Position numbers and translations under genes: made by a program | Shown here: positions 34,280 to 46,284 of the stretch, piece after piece | Position numbering within the stretch: the stretch's first letter is position 1 | Layout: every line of letters begins with the position of its first letter | Assembly (NCBI GenBank): GCA_025331565.1 | Contig: JAFREQ010000067.1 | Coordinates: forward strand, 744,001 to 808,000 | Source: Holacanthus passer | Taxonomy: Eukaryota; Chordata; Actinopteri; Pomacanthidae | DNA length: 64,000 nucleotides | Direction: 5' to 3' | Notes under the pieces: generated by a model | The model's input: only the letters and a program-made list of their open reading frames with translations | What the model was told of the DNA's origin: nothing | The model's database searches: none

Positions 34280-34520
34280 TGACTCATACAGTACATAGCT
34301 GTGGCTTTTTTTTTAAATCTCCGAGGCCATTATGCAGCCACTTCCTGATTATCTGTGCTGTTGTAAACATTGGCCGCAGTGGCTGTTTACAATAATGTGA
34401 TTTGTTTTTATTATCTGTCCTTAAGGCCACGGCTGCATTAAGCAGAATTGCTCCGGCCCTCTTCTCCCCGTTCGGCTGGGTGTAAATGAATTAAAGCTGT
34501 AAAATCTGGCCTGTCACGCT
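34280..34520. promoter_or_regulatory. Candidate conserved noncoding element with facing forkhead sites
   Basis: Complex sequence containing TTGTAAACA (34361-34369) and its exact inverse TGTTTACAA (34384-34392), separated by 14 bases. It is followed by GTTTTTATTATCTG, GGCTGCATTAAGCAG and AAATGAATTAAAGC. TGTTTAC is the forkhead (FOX) core. The block lacks repeats and lies deep in the desert. Enhancer function is inference. Confidence 0.35.
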
Positions 34521-36999
34521 TCAGTCTAAACTGTTAATGAAGGGTCTCACGGTCTGCTCAATTATGGAGATATTTTTGCTTCAGTTAGTAGGTTTGGTTT
34601 ATGTTATGTTTGCTGCTTTCGTACAGTGTGATGAAGCGCTTGTGCAGGAGCTTGACGTCGCTCGTCCTTTCAAGTGACTTTCAAGTTGTTTATCTACAAC
34701 TTTCTTGTTCTTATGCGGCTTCGTTGCTTGTGTTTGCCATGCAGGAAAAACGTGTACATCAGTTCGATCCATCCATCCATCCTACTGTATCTTCCCAATT
34801 CCAACAAACCCACATCTTCATTGCGTTCCACAATCCTCCCTCTGGCGTGGCACGTTGCCACCAGCACTGCTCATTGGCCGTCACCGAGCAGCAAACACCT
34901 GCCATTTCATAATTAACACCTGCTGTGTGATAACAGACACCTGCTTTCGCCTGCATTGATTATTTTATGGAGACAAAATTGAATGTAATGAATGGCTAAA
35001 CGCTTTCCTGCACTGACGTCACGGCAGCGCCCTCATCACATCGTTGGCATCAGTATTATTTCAGGTTTGAACCTTTATTGTAACACTCATTTTCTCTTAC
35101 ACACTTTATTCTACATGCCTTAGTTCTTCATTCTTAGCTCTTTATTAATAATCTTATGCAGACGCTGAAGCAGAGTTTCAAGGACTTCAACTCTCAGTTA
35201 ACAACCATTAGATCAGGTTGATAACACAGAAGGAATCTTGTAGTAATTTTTCCTCTCTTGCATCCTTTCTTCATTTCTTGTGTTTCAAATCACACTGCAG
35301 TTGTTTGTTTTTGACTTTGACAGCAGTTGACAAAGCAACTACAAAGTACAATGAGTAGCTGTTCTGGAGCTTTCACTCGTGTCACAAAATCTTCTTCAGC
35401 AGATGGAGTTGCCAAGTCGCTGTATCCTGGGCACTGAGCACTTCTTCTCACTTCTTCTCTTCTCATCCATATTGGATGAAAAGTATTTGATTTACCAAAG
35501 TTCAAACTTTTGTTGCCTCACACAATGTGATTTAAGGCCTTTGCTAAATCATTGACTGGGAGACATGGCAAGCCTATGATCTGCCAGGCTGCGGTGGCAT
35601 TTCAAAGAAATGTCAGCGTTTATTACAAACTGCAGTTTTCAAGCTCCCCGCTGTACCGTGCACTGTAATTCTCGTAGTGTCTGTTTTCAATTACAAGACT
35701 GAAAAGGTTTCACCTGAATTGCCACCGACAGGCAGTGGAAAAGCTGCGGAGAGATAACACTGCATATTCAACGCGCCCTCAGTGCATCAATAGAGCATCA
35801 CCATTTGCTACCAGCCATTCAAAAGAGTGACAGAAAGAAACAGGTTTTAGGTTTTGCTAAGTTAACTTGAACTCGAGAGAAGAGGCGCTGAAAGTAAATT
35901 AATTCATCCACTTCTCCTCTGCTCATCTTTGCCCTTGCGGGCTCCGTCGAGCAGCATTGGATTTGGCGTTTGCTGGCGAAAGAGAGAATAAAGAGGCAGC
36001 CACTGGAGAAAGACTGTGCAGAAAGGGTAGTGATGTTGAAGGCCAGACAACTCTGCATCTAACAAGAGGAAATAACACGGAGGAAAGCAGACGATTGCAA
36101 ACTTAGGATTTTGAATGAAGCTGTAATTGTGCTCACGCCGACAGAACCAAATACTTTTGAAATTTAGGCGAACCGCTGTTTTGAGTATTTTGACCTCCGC
36201 TCTCCATATAATTGCTTCCTTTCTCAACTTTTCATCAAATAAAAAACGCGAGAGTTGGCAGGAGTGGCGCGGAGTTGCCCTCGTGTTCACCCGCTGTTTT
36301 GTTTCAGACAAGAGAGCGGTTGAAATATATGCTAATCCTCGGCTCGTTTCCGCTGCCATACAGCGCCATACGGCGCGGAGCAGCATAATATTTCCATAGT
36401 GATTCGGACATTTTTGAGGGATTAAGAGCGGGTTAGGAGGTGGTCGGGGAACCCCGGGCAGCTCTACACACACACACTTCATCAGCTGACAGCGAGCTCG
36501 GTAAAGGGCATGTGTTTAACCGTGATTGATGCACTGTCGGTAATGTAGAAGACAGTGGGAATCCAGATTAGAGAAAATGACCCATGGGAGTGGAATGAGA
36601 GATGGGCCGGGCGGATGGAGGGAGCAGGAGAAAGCCAGACAGACAGGAGATGGTCTCTGTGAACGTCTGATAACCTGTTTTCGCATTTCACTTTGAAGCC
36701 TGGTCTATTTCTGAACCGAAGATATGCGCGACTTTCTTTTTGCGCCCCGCTGTTTCCTTTCTAATCTGTGACTCTTGTTTTGTAAAGAAGGCTTAATTTT
36801 CAGTTTGGACACTGCAGCGGCGACACCCAAAGCCCCCTTTTCAAAGTCCACCGGGCGACTTCAGCAGAAGAGTTTTCACGCTGCGTGTGAAATTGAAGTG
36901 ACGTGGGCAAGTTGTGCTTCAGCATTGCTGTCATGGCAGGAACTTATCTTAATTGAAACAGTTATGCTGGTATGATAACACATTGTTTCAAGCCCAGGT

Positions 37000-37720
37000 A
37001 TCAATTCTGGAAGTCGGGAAGATCAGCCACACTCGTAATAACAGAGGGAACCAATGACATTTTATTATCTTTGGAAAGCTGGTTTGCAATTTATGCTTGT
37101 GAGTGAACTACACATAAATATGATGAGAACTTGGCATTGATCAAGAATCCTCCAACCTTCTCCAATGAATCTTACATGCAGGAACCAATTTCAGCATGTA
37201 TGTGCTCAAAATATGCCCTAAACACAAATGCATTCTCCAAACCTCATTAACTCTGCCAGGATGGAGCTAAATGCAAACCTGACCTTGAAATATTATTAGC
37301 TACAGTTGGTTTTTCCAATTACTTTTCATGCTGAAACGGCATCTTTGAAGGTTTAGCTGTGATGGCAAAATCTTCAACCTCGATCTGCAGCATTCAACAG
37401 GTGGAGCGTCAAGGATATGAGATTAATAATATTGCAACTGATGTGCAAGAACAATGTTCCCGTGCCCCAAACCATGGATATGCAGATGATCCTCTGTGCA
37501 CATATAATGTCTAAAAGTCTAAAACTGGAAGAGAATATATTGCAAACAGCAGCCCAAAGATTCTGTATTGTTGGCGTATTTGACCAACAAATGTACACCA
37601 CATATTATAGTGAATATGGCAGTTAACATAAAGAATGAGTACAATGATGTGCAGTTTTGTGCATTATCCATTGCAAGAAATGACAGTTTTCCCAGGAAAG
37701 GAGCGATATATTCATGTGAA
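37000..37720. promoter_or_regulatory. Candidate conserved noncoding block
   Basis: About 700 bases of unique, AT-rich, complex sequence without microsatellites or recognisable transposon, including TATTATTAGCTACAG, GATTAATAATATTGC and ATGCAGATGATCCTCTG. Overlapping ORFs on both strands (37417-37626 plus, 37374-37601 minus) have no domain features, which fits noncoding DNA. Confidence 0.25.
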
Positions 37721-37959
37721 TAAAGGCCTTTGTGGGACAAAAGCTGCAACCCCCTCCCACCCCTCTTTTTTATTTGCGGCTTGACTTCCGGATGAAATAC
37801 AGATTATTTCCAGGAAGGACAGAAGCAGCGGGTGGTTATGGTGTCGCCGAAGAATACAAATCTCCAGAATGTGGCAAGCTGTGTCGCCCATCGAAAGCGA
37901 GGGGCCTTTGGTTCTTTTATGGATGTTTGCCTCATCTATAGACGAGTTTGTCAGTGTCA

Positions 37960-37996
37960 GGGGGCCCCGGGAAGAGAGCTGAAAGCTGGGGCCCCC
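37960..37996. repeat. GC-rich inverted repeat
   Basis: GGGGGCCCC (37960-37968) and GGGGCCCCC (37988-37996) are perfect inverted arms around a 19-base loop. It resembles the intronic hairpin at 2873. Confidence 0.65.
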
Positions 37997-38903
37997 GATT
38001 TAGGGACTTGAGGGTGTAATAGCAGAAAAGAAAAGTATTTAGGGATAAACATGAGAGATAGGTGAAACATAAATGCTGGGTGTGTTTGCATGGCTTGTAT
38101 GATACTTGTGTATTTGTCTGTGGATACAAAGGTAGAGAAAAAGTGCCCAGGCAGGCCATCTATTGTGGCTGTAAGCACGGCCCTGACAGAGGGTAATGGC
38201 CCTTATTCTAATCCTCTAAAAGATGAGGGGTACAAGAGGTTCAAATGCAGAGAGACGAGCGGGAGGAAGATACAAAAAAAAGAGGCAGGGGAGGGATGGA
38301 GAGGCCCCATTCTCCGCCTCATTGAGTCCTCATTCGGAACGGCCGGCACTTCATTAAAAAACAAAGGCGTCTTCTGCAGAAACAAAAAAAAAAAAGGCTG
38401 CTTGTTGTTCCTACTCCATCACGAGGCGCAGAGAGGGTATTTGTTTTATCGCAAGCACAGAGCGCCCGAGCGTATCTCTGAAGGAGGCGGGCCACACATT
38501 TGTAATTTATGATAATTGTTTTCTCCAAAAGTGTAAATATATCGTGACGATTATTTCCGGGGGAGCACACGCACCGGCCCGACGTTTCATCAGATGAGGG
38601 CAGAAAAATTGCTCGAGCACATTGCGTCTGACGGCGGCGAAGCGAGCGGGGAGGAATATGGTGTCGAAACAGTTGTACTTTCACACATGAAAGCACTTCG
38701 ACACGCACACAGCCAAGTCTGGTCGGCTTCAAATAACTCAACAGGAACCTGTGTTCACTTTTTATTTCTTATTTTATTCATCCAGTAAGTATCACATGCA
38801 TTTTCTCTTCACATCCATGTTCACAAGAATTAAATTCAAACTTCTCTTTTTTTTTTAATCTGCCAATAATAGTGCACACATTTACTTTATTTCTTTGTTT
38901 CTT

Positions 38904-39292
38904 GCCATAAATGTTTCCAAGTCAAAATTAACTTCCTAATGGAGGGGGCGGGTCTTTAGCTCACTTCCTGAACTGTTAGTTTGAAGAAGGGAAGTTGTTG
39001 CTAGTTTGATTGAAACATAATTGCACAATTGTTTTTTTTTTTTGAACAGGCAAGATTTGGCCAGCTAATGAAGATAAGGGGGGAAAAAGCTAATTTGCCA
39101 TAAATGTTTCTAACTCAAAATGAACTTTCCCAACACCACTTCCTGTTGGAGGGGGCGGGTCTTTTGTTTACTTCCTGAACTGTCTGTTTTGGGACAACAA
39201 ACACTGAAGACAGGAAGTTGTAGCTAGCTTGTTTGTAACATAATTACAGGACTGATTCAGGAGAGATTTGACCAGCTAATGACAATATGGAG
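38904..39292. repeat. Two-copy direct tandem duplication, about 190-bp unit
   Basis: Copy one (38904-39087) and copy two (39097-39292) share in order GCCATAAATGTTTC, TCAAAAT, GGAGGGGGCGGGTCTTT, CACTTCCTGAACTGT or TACTTCCTGAACTGT, GGAAGTTGT, GCTAG, AACATAATT, and GATTTGGCCAGCTAATGA or GATTTGACCAGCTAATGA. Differences are substitutions, small indels and a T-run insertion in copy one. Each copy carries a GGGGGCGGG GC-box and CTTCCTG/CAGGAAG ETS-like cores. Confidence 0.85.
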
Positions 39293-40833
39293 GTTTTGCT
39301 ACTTTTTCCTTCCTGGTGAAGTTTTGGACAGCAGTTTTTTTTTTCTTTCATTCTTCTCTGGCAAGAACTGGTGAGTCAGTTTTAATCAGTAAAGCAGCTG
39401 CTAATGTTTTCTGAAACTAGCAGGTCACAGCTGTGGTTTTGATGATAAATACTAAGACAAGGTTTTTGCTGGTTGCTTTTCATTGTTGTGTTTCATTAGT
39501 TGTCACATTTTTTGGTGTTGGCTAATTAATGCTCGCTGCACCGTTGCTTTAATATTTACAGCCCTGTGTTGAGACTGATGCACATCAATACTGAGGCTGC
39601 GTGCTTAACTGTGATTGATAGACTGATATGAACAGCAGAATCATGTCTTTGTTGCACCAAATGAAATTTTAGACTGATAACATTTAGCAGCAAGAGAGAC
39701 AGACAGAGACAAAGCGACTTGAAATAGATTCGGCTGCAGGGGAGATTAAAACGTAGCTTCAGAAAATGTTGTTTGTTCCTCTTATTTCAGATTTTAGTAC
39801 TTGCTACTCAGCTGTAACGAGTACTAGTAAGATATGAGAGCCTGGCTCGCTCATAATGGTCAGATTAAAGCTGTGCATGTGTGGCTATTGATTCATATTA
39901 TCAGGCTTTGTAAGGCATCTGTTGACATGCTGTGGGATTGGATCATTGTGGACATTTGGTTTTGTCCATGTATACATCTCTGGCTGCCTCTCTCTTGGCA
40001 TCATATAGTTTACAGAACATGCAGAGGATGCAGCACAGACGAATTTCTAGTTGTGGGTCAATGGTGGATAAAAGGCCTCGATCAAGTTCAAAGTGAAGAA
40101 GAAGAAGTCTGCAATCTGTTGAACACAAAGTTTTAAAACATGCCAAAAGGTTTTCAAATTTCTCATGAAACCTGCCGTTTTTTTTTTTTTGTCTTTTCTT
40201 TTCCAATGAAGCTTTAACATCTAACTTGACAAACAAATACTGTAAATACAAAAATCTGACTTTCTAGTCCAGAAAGATCAATTCCACCTCTGCACTGATG
40301 CATTTCCTCCTCCTCAGAAAAGAGCTAATTTCATGTTGCCTTTCATGTGTGGATTCCCTCTCATGAGTACTTGTTCACCTGGCTGTAACCTGAATAATGT
40401 GCCTTTGCTACCAGACGCTTCTGCCTGTGGCCGCTCAGTTTGCCGGGGTCAAGGTACGTTTGTTTTTCTCCCCAAAACCCTTTTATGGGAGGGTCAGGAC
40501 CACGGAGCGGCGCGGCAAGCTCTTTTTATCCAAGTCTCTATCTGTGCGTCACCGTCCTCCACGTATTGATCGCTCCCCGACCTTTCACCCCGACTGTGAG
40601 TAATGGAATTGCCTGTCGTGGACACAGGGCCCGGTCAAGGTCTTGTAAATGTACGCCACATGTTTGCACGGCCTCGCCGATCGATGCCTCGCTTGCTCCC
40701 ATGTCAGGGAGAATTGAGCCTTCCGCTGTGTTATTTCTGCCAGAGCCTTATCTCGATTCCTCAAAAGTCCTTGAAATTGAGCTGAATCCCAACAGTTTGA
40801 AGAGCCGAACTTCTACATTCAACAGCGACAGGC

Positions 40834-40853
40834 TTTTTTTTTTTTTTTTTTTT
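40834..40853. repeat. Poly(T) tract (20)
   Basis: A homopolymer run of 20 T. Confidence 0.9.
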
Positions 40854-41636
40854 ACTGAAGTACTCATTCTTTCAAAAAAACATATATCCTGTGTTGTTGC
40901 CTGGTACAGATTTTAGACATTGTTCAAACAGGAGTAATACCTCGTAGAGACGATTCTTGATGTATTTTTAATGAGTTTATTTCTAAATAAGAAGCATTTG
41001 AACACAGCGGACACCTGCTCTTTCAAAATGATTGCTGGCATGAAAGGAAGCAGAAATCATGATGTTGTGAGTCATCTTTGGATCTTTGCTCGCAAAACAT
41101 TTCTTTAAGGAGTGACTCATGTGTGCTTTTGAAGTACTGATAGATACATTTCAGGTTTGTTCATTTTTAAAAAAAATAAAAATTGAAATCTCTCCCACAA
41201 AACTTTCGCACAGACGAAGAGAAAAGACTCGGGGGTCCGTCCTGGGGAACCGCTGGACCGAGATGACATGACATACCACTCGAGAGTCTATCAGATTTCA
41301 CTCTGACAGATAATGCCAGTGTGGGGAGGGACGGCCCGGTGGTGGGAAAAGATTGAGGTTGAAAATAGGCCAGCGTGGTTTATGGGACGTGTGAGCTCGG
41401 GGGGCCATGACGGTCTGTACAGGAATGTTTGTGGTGGTAACCAAAGTGTTTGTTTGTGCGTGATAACAACAGGATTACTGATATTTGTGGGAAGAGGTGG
41501 GAGAGTGATGCGCTGGTAAGACCCCCGTGAACTGTACACTGCAAAAACTAGTGATAGTGGCCAGGATTACTTTGCACCTCAGGCCTGTCCAAGTTCATTT
41601 TTAGGTATCGTTGTGTACTTTTATGGATTCATTTTG

Positions 41637-41885
41637 CTCCAGCTATAACTGATGAGAATTGTATTAGCTTTGCACATATTTGGACATAAACCAGACACGT
41701 TAAAATTTGACCTGATGATGGTGAGAAATAAAATAGCTGTCCAGACATTAAATACAAACCACAAATGATGTGAATGTCATGGTGGAAAAAGTCACCAAAG
41801 TCATTAAGATACATCGTCTGAGAACCATGAATGTCTGTATGAAACATCGTGACAACTTATGTAGTATTTGTTGAGATATTTTACG
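41637..41885 (+). mobile_element. Teleost GCTAA-rich interspersed repeat, copy 2 (3' part)
   Basis: Contains TTGGACATAAACCAGACACG, AAAATTTGACCTGATGATGG, GTCACCAAAGTCATTAAGAT, ACATCGTCTGAGAACCATGA and TTGTTGAGATATTTTACGG. This is the downstream half of the repeat whose upstream half survives at 33912. The shared TTGACCTGAxGATGG segment links them. Confidence 0.6.
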
Positions 41886-42072
41886 GCTCTATAATTAAAA
41901 AAATCTAGTTTACGTTGTAATTTTTGCAGTGCAGCTTCTGTTTAGGTTTTATGTGACTCAGTGGCCTTAACCCTCACCCAGCACACATGGAAAAAATTCC
42001 CGCACACACACATAAACTAATGCCAGGAATCTGGACTCCCCTTGAAATAGCTGAACCCCCCGTGCTATGTCG

Positions 42073-42073
42073 A

Positions 42074-42105
<32 letters not shown>
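42073..42105. repeat. (CA)n microsatellite
   Basis: About fifteen CA units. Confidence 0.95.
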
Positions 42106-42106
<1 letters not shown>

Positions 42107-42496
42107 GCACCCAGAATAGCTGCACTGCCACATCCATTGCATTCCTCTGCCCAGCTGGCTGCCCTGTGGACACAACATACTGCTGCTGTCTCACACACAT
42201 ACCCACTTACAGCAGACTTGTCACATACATACTTTTCAACACACACGCGTATAATCACACACTGATATCTCTTCTCGCCCACTACACACTTCAGACTTTT
42301 CTCCCATTAGTCTGATTCGGTGCATACTGTTCACCGCTCGCTTCACCCCATCAATGAACAATACAGGTTCGGCCCCACAGAGCCCGGAGCTAATCCCTCA
42401 GCTGTTTGGAGCTGGCAGTGGACGGCCCGAACACTGGAATAGTCTGCGCCCCCGCCAAATGCAGCACAGATCAGATATCAATTTGTCAACAGAGCT

Positions 42497-42559
42497 GGCT
42501 GGTCAGCCGGCCGACCGACTGAGCGAGCGACCGGCCGGCTGGCTGGCTGGCTGGCTGGT
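42497..42559. repeat. (GGCT)n and degenerate CCGG-rich tract
   Basis: GCTGGTCAGCCGGCCGACCG and GAGCGAGCGACCGGCCGGCT run into six GGCT units. The local sequence is partly self-complementary. Confidence 0.8.
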
Positions 42560-43111
42560 ACAGATCCTGGAGGCAGAGGTGAGTCAGCAACTTGCACAGC
42601 CAAGAGAGGAGAAGCCAGACAAGCAAGGAGCCAGTGTGTTCAGCTGCAGAGTCTTAACTCACTTTTTAAAGAAAAGTTGGGAAAGTTGAGAAAATGTCCA
42701 CTCTTAAAAAAAATTACACAAAACCCTTTTTTTCCCCTGTGGATGTGTCATATTTTTACACCTCTCTCTCACTAATTCCTCTCAGAGGCCGATGGCGGTT
42801 CGATAACGCCGCGATGTCGTGGGCGTGTTGTGTTTCTAAATTTGCTCTCTGCGCGTGGATTTTGATCCACTTCGGCCCCACGGGGTTCAGATCCACACAG
42901 AAGAGCCCAAGCCAAAAAAGACAAAAAGAAATATGCCATTGTTCTTCTTGTTTCCAGTATTTACTCTCACCTCCTTCTCTGAGCACATTGATGTGGAGAT
43001 TTGAGTGGGATGGCAGCTTTAGTGCATGAAGCAAAACTTGGCCTGAGTTTGAGAATGCTGTAATCCTGAATCATTACCATGCCCCGATACCCTCTGGGCA
43101 CTTTTTTTGTA

Positions 43112-43260
43112 GGGCCGCAGCTAACAGTAATTTTCATTCTAGATTACATTTGCTATTAAACTGATTAATCATTTGGTGTAAAAATTCCACAACAGAGTGA
43201 GTAATCTTTCTTGTTTAATGGCAACAGGAAAAACACAGAAAAACATGCCATATTTCTTTG
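43112..43260 (+). mobile_element. Teleost interspersed repeat (GTGACGTCTTCA family), copy 3 (5' part)
   Basis: Starts AGGGCCGCAGCTAACAGTAA then TTTTCATTCTAGATTACATT, with ACTGATTAATCATTTGGTG. This is the left-end structure of the repeat seen at 25331 and 45850. The diagnostic centre is missing or too diverged. Confidence 0.45.
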
Positions 43261-44872
43261 ATCGATTTGATAAAGTTAGTTGCTTCTGGCATCTGCTACT
43301 TCAAATCTATGTCGATTTAAAATGTTTTTTGGATGAATGTGTCATTGCCACAGATCGGTTCAAGCAGAATAACCCCTCCTCATAAAGGGAAATGAATAAT
43401 AAATTTGAGTCTGATTATCAGGTTAGAAAAACAAGAAACACACCTGTCACAGTTTCATAGATCCTGAGACACATTCACATTATTTGTTTTGTCTGATCAA
43501 CAGTCAAAGCTATTAAATTTGCATATATTTCATAAAAATATGAGCAAATTTGAGAAGCAAAGTGAATTTTTTGCAACCTCTTTCTCATTGTTCTTGCAAA
43601 CCCAAAATTAATTTTGGGATATTGTAACACAACTGTTTTTCACTCATATTATCTAGATGTGGTTGCAGCAGTAATCAAACACGGCACAGGCAGATCTAGT
43701 TGCTGCTGTAAGTGGGTGATGATGGACTCGAGTTTAGTTCCAGATCAGGATCCTGTTGTCGTCGGCATGAAGGCGAGTAAAGAGCAAAGATGCTGAACAG
43801 ACAGCCATCACCGCACATATAGCTTCAGCATTTTTTTGGCATGAGTCTTGACCAGACAGCAAATGTTCTGATGCACTTTGCTAATGATTTGAAACTTTTC
43901 TCCACCCCTGATAACCACTAAGCTGCCTGTTGGTGGGTCACCGCCTCATGTGAACGGCTCCCCTCATCCGAGCCTCTGTTTTTGACTCCGGCCACATCCT
44001 GCTGTTCGCGCCGTCGCCGGATCATAAAAGCCTCGTTTTCCCCTTGCGTGGCACATAGCTGAATTAAAATCTATTATGAATTGTGACAGGGCCATTAAGA
44101 AGACGGATGGTCAGAGCCCTCCGTGGGTTTGGCTCGCTCTTTGTCCGGCTCGGGGGCCCTCCTCCCCGACAAAAGCTTGCCCTCTGGCAGCCCCCGCTGG
44201 GCACGGGGCTCTGACCTGGGGCTGTGTTTTTCCTCAGTGTGTTTGTGCATGTGTGTGAGACGATTTATGAGGCGACGGCGTCCACATGGGGGGGTTTGAT
44301 CGGAGACACATTCAGGCTTGAGTTAATTGAGTTTGGGCAAGTGTGTGTGTGTGTAGGCCGGTAAGACCAGTAGGATGGCGACCAGGTTAGGACTCCGACC
44401 GTCACAAGTCAGCGCGCTCTCAAAGCAGGCTCTCTTGGGTTCATGTTGGAGGACAAGAGGTGAGGGACAAAGGGGGGGTGGAGGCATGATGGATGGCAGG
44501 GAAGAGCAATCGAGGCAGGAGCGCTCACAGCTCAGTGGGAGGAATTTATAGATTGAACAGAACAGTAAGTACTCGTCTGTGTCATCTCCTGGAGTGTGCG
44601 TGTAGGTGCATGTTGGCGCTCGTGTGTGTGCATGCGGTGATTTTCTTCTGGTTGCCATTGGGTATGCACGAAATGTACGCACTCATTATTCAGCCCGTAT
44701 GTGGAATAGTTTGCTTTTTCGTCTCCGCTCCCTCTTATGATATATGACATACACTGCCTCCCCATCTCGCTCGGTTTGTAGCTGCTTGTTATTCCTCTCG
44801 GACTCAGGTGTGTGCGAGGAGACACAGGGCTGTTCAAGGTTTCCACATTGATTTCTGCTTCAGCTGACAACA

Positions 44873-45165
44873 TTTTTATTATTATTTTGTACAATATCAT
44901 CGACCCTGGATAGACGTGGGGCCTGGATAATGCAAAAGGAGAGAGGTCTTTCAACTAGAATCACCCTGCAGAATAAAATTGCAGTTCCATATATCTCACA
45001 CCATACGAGGAATTGATGCAACAGTGGCATCATAAAAATATGGACCAATATAGCTCTCATGAAGCCAACTCCTGACTCCATAAATACAATTACAGATGCT
45101 CCTGGAGGGAATGGCGTTGGGGAAAAATTCCCCAAAGAGATCTTGCATAATAAATGAGATAAAGA
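44873..45165. promoter_or_regulatory. Candidate conserved noncoding element
   Basis: Unique AT-rich block containing TTATTATTATTTTGTACAAT, AATAAAATTGCAGTTCCATA, TAAATACAATTACAGATGC and the palindrome TTGGGGAAAAATTCCCCAA at 45117-45135. There are no simple repeats. The character resembles vertebrate noncoding conserved blocks, but this is untested. Confidence 0.3.
45117..45135. repeat. Perfect palindrome with 8-bp arms
   Basis: TTGGGGAA, AAA, TTCCCCAA. The GGGG/CCCC half-sites resemble a Rel-type palindrome but are spaced too far apart for a canonical NF-kappaB site. Confidence 0.6.
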
Positions 45166-45199
45166 AGAAATTGCAGAAGGAACTACTCTTGTTCTCTCT

Positions 45200-45220
45200 C
45201 TCACACACACACACACACGA
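45200..45220. repeat. (CA)n microsatellite
   Basis: CTCTCTCTCACACACACACA, about eight CA units. Confidence 0.8.
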
Positions 45221-45849
45221 GGATTTCAGGGGCTCAGGCGTGGCGGTCATCTATCACCCCTATTGACCGATTACTGTGCCAGGCCGGCCACTTTCTAATG
45301 AGCTGCGAAGAAACACAATGGAATAAGAGTCGATATCGGGCAAATAAATTATTAATAGCTGTCTGAGATTTTTATTTGCTCGCTTGCAGTTACACTTGGC
45401 AGGGGTTGAAAGGAGTGGAGCTAAGAAAGGAGGTGAGGCTGTGGTTTTTCAATTATCTGATTTTTATGAACTCTGGTGTGGTCTGTAGCCGCTGCCGGAC
45501 TGGATGGATTATCCTCTGTGCTTAATATATTTGAGGGGAGCTTTTTCTGCTTTTCTTTGTTTTGGGGGATTTGTTGTTTGGCTTGTGTTTGTCTCAGGTG
45601 AGATGGACTTTCTCGAGACAACTCTTTTTCAGTTGGATTCCAGTGGTGGAGGAAGTGTTGAGATCATTAAGGGGATAGCACACTGTGAAAATACTCCTTT
45701 ACAAGTTCTGCATTACCTAAGTTGACTCTTTTTGCAGAATGGTCAACATGAGTGTTAACATATTGGTTTATTTAACTGTTTTATGTCCTGTTTTATGAGC
45801 TGATCATGGTTCTGGATGTCAAGCCTTAATTTGTAGTCTAACTATGGCT

Positions 45850-46180
45850 GCTAATGATTATTTTCATTATTGATTGAATATGCTGATTTTTGTTTTGTCA
45901 GGACTATTTAAAATGTCTTGTTAATCTTGTTAAGAGTTCCCACGGCCCAAGGTGACGTCTTCAAATGTCTAGTTTTGTCCGACCGAGATTCCAAAACCCA
46001 AAGATGTTCAGTTTACTATCAAGTATGACAGTGTAAAGGATGAAATCCTCACATTTGAAGAAGCTGGAACAAGCAAAGTTTGTACATTTTTCTTTAAGAA
46101 ATTACTGAAATGATCCTTCCGTTTTCAAAAATAGTTGCTGATTAACTTTCTGCCGATTAAATAATTTATTAATTGGCTAT
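45850..46180 (+). mobile_element. Teleost interspersed repeat (GTGACGTCTTCA family), copy 4
   Basis: The best-preserved copy: TGCTAATGATTATTTTCATT, GATTGAATATGCTGATTTTT, GTGACGTCTTCAAATGTC, TTTTGTCCGACCGAGATTCC, AAAACCCAAAGATGTTCAGT, TTTACTATCA, CACATTTGAAGAAGCTGGAA, AAAATAGTTGCTGATTAACT, TTCTGCCGATTAA. No coding capacity. I recall it as one of the commonest short repeats in teleost genomes. Confidence 0.7.
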
Positions 46181-46284
46181 TTTTAGTGGAATAAAAACTG
46201 CAGTATTTCTTTAAAGTATGGTGAAGTACAACTATGGAGAAGCATGAATGTACTGAGGTACTGTTGAGGTATTTATTCTTCATG

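Noticed and set aside
35904..36482. 192-codon minus-strand ORF
   Set aside because: No motif or splice context. Overlapping open frames on the other strand cover the same bases, as expected for a locally stop-poor region.
45117..45135. NF-kappaB site reading of the palindrome
   Set aside because: The canonical site is 10-11 bp; here the G and C runs are separated by seven A/T bases, so the spacing is wrong.
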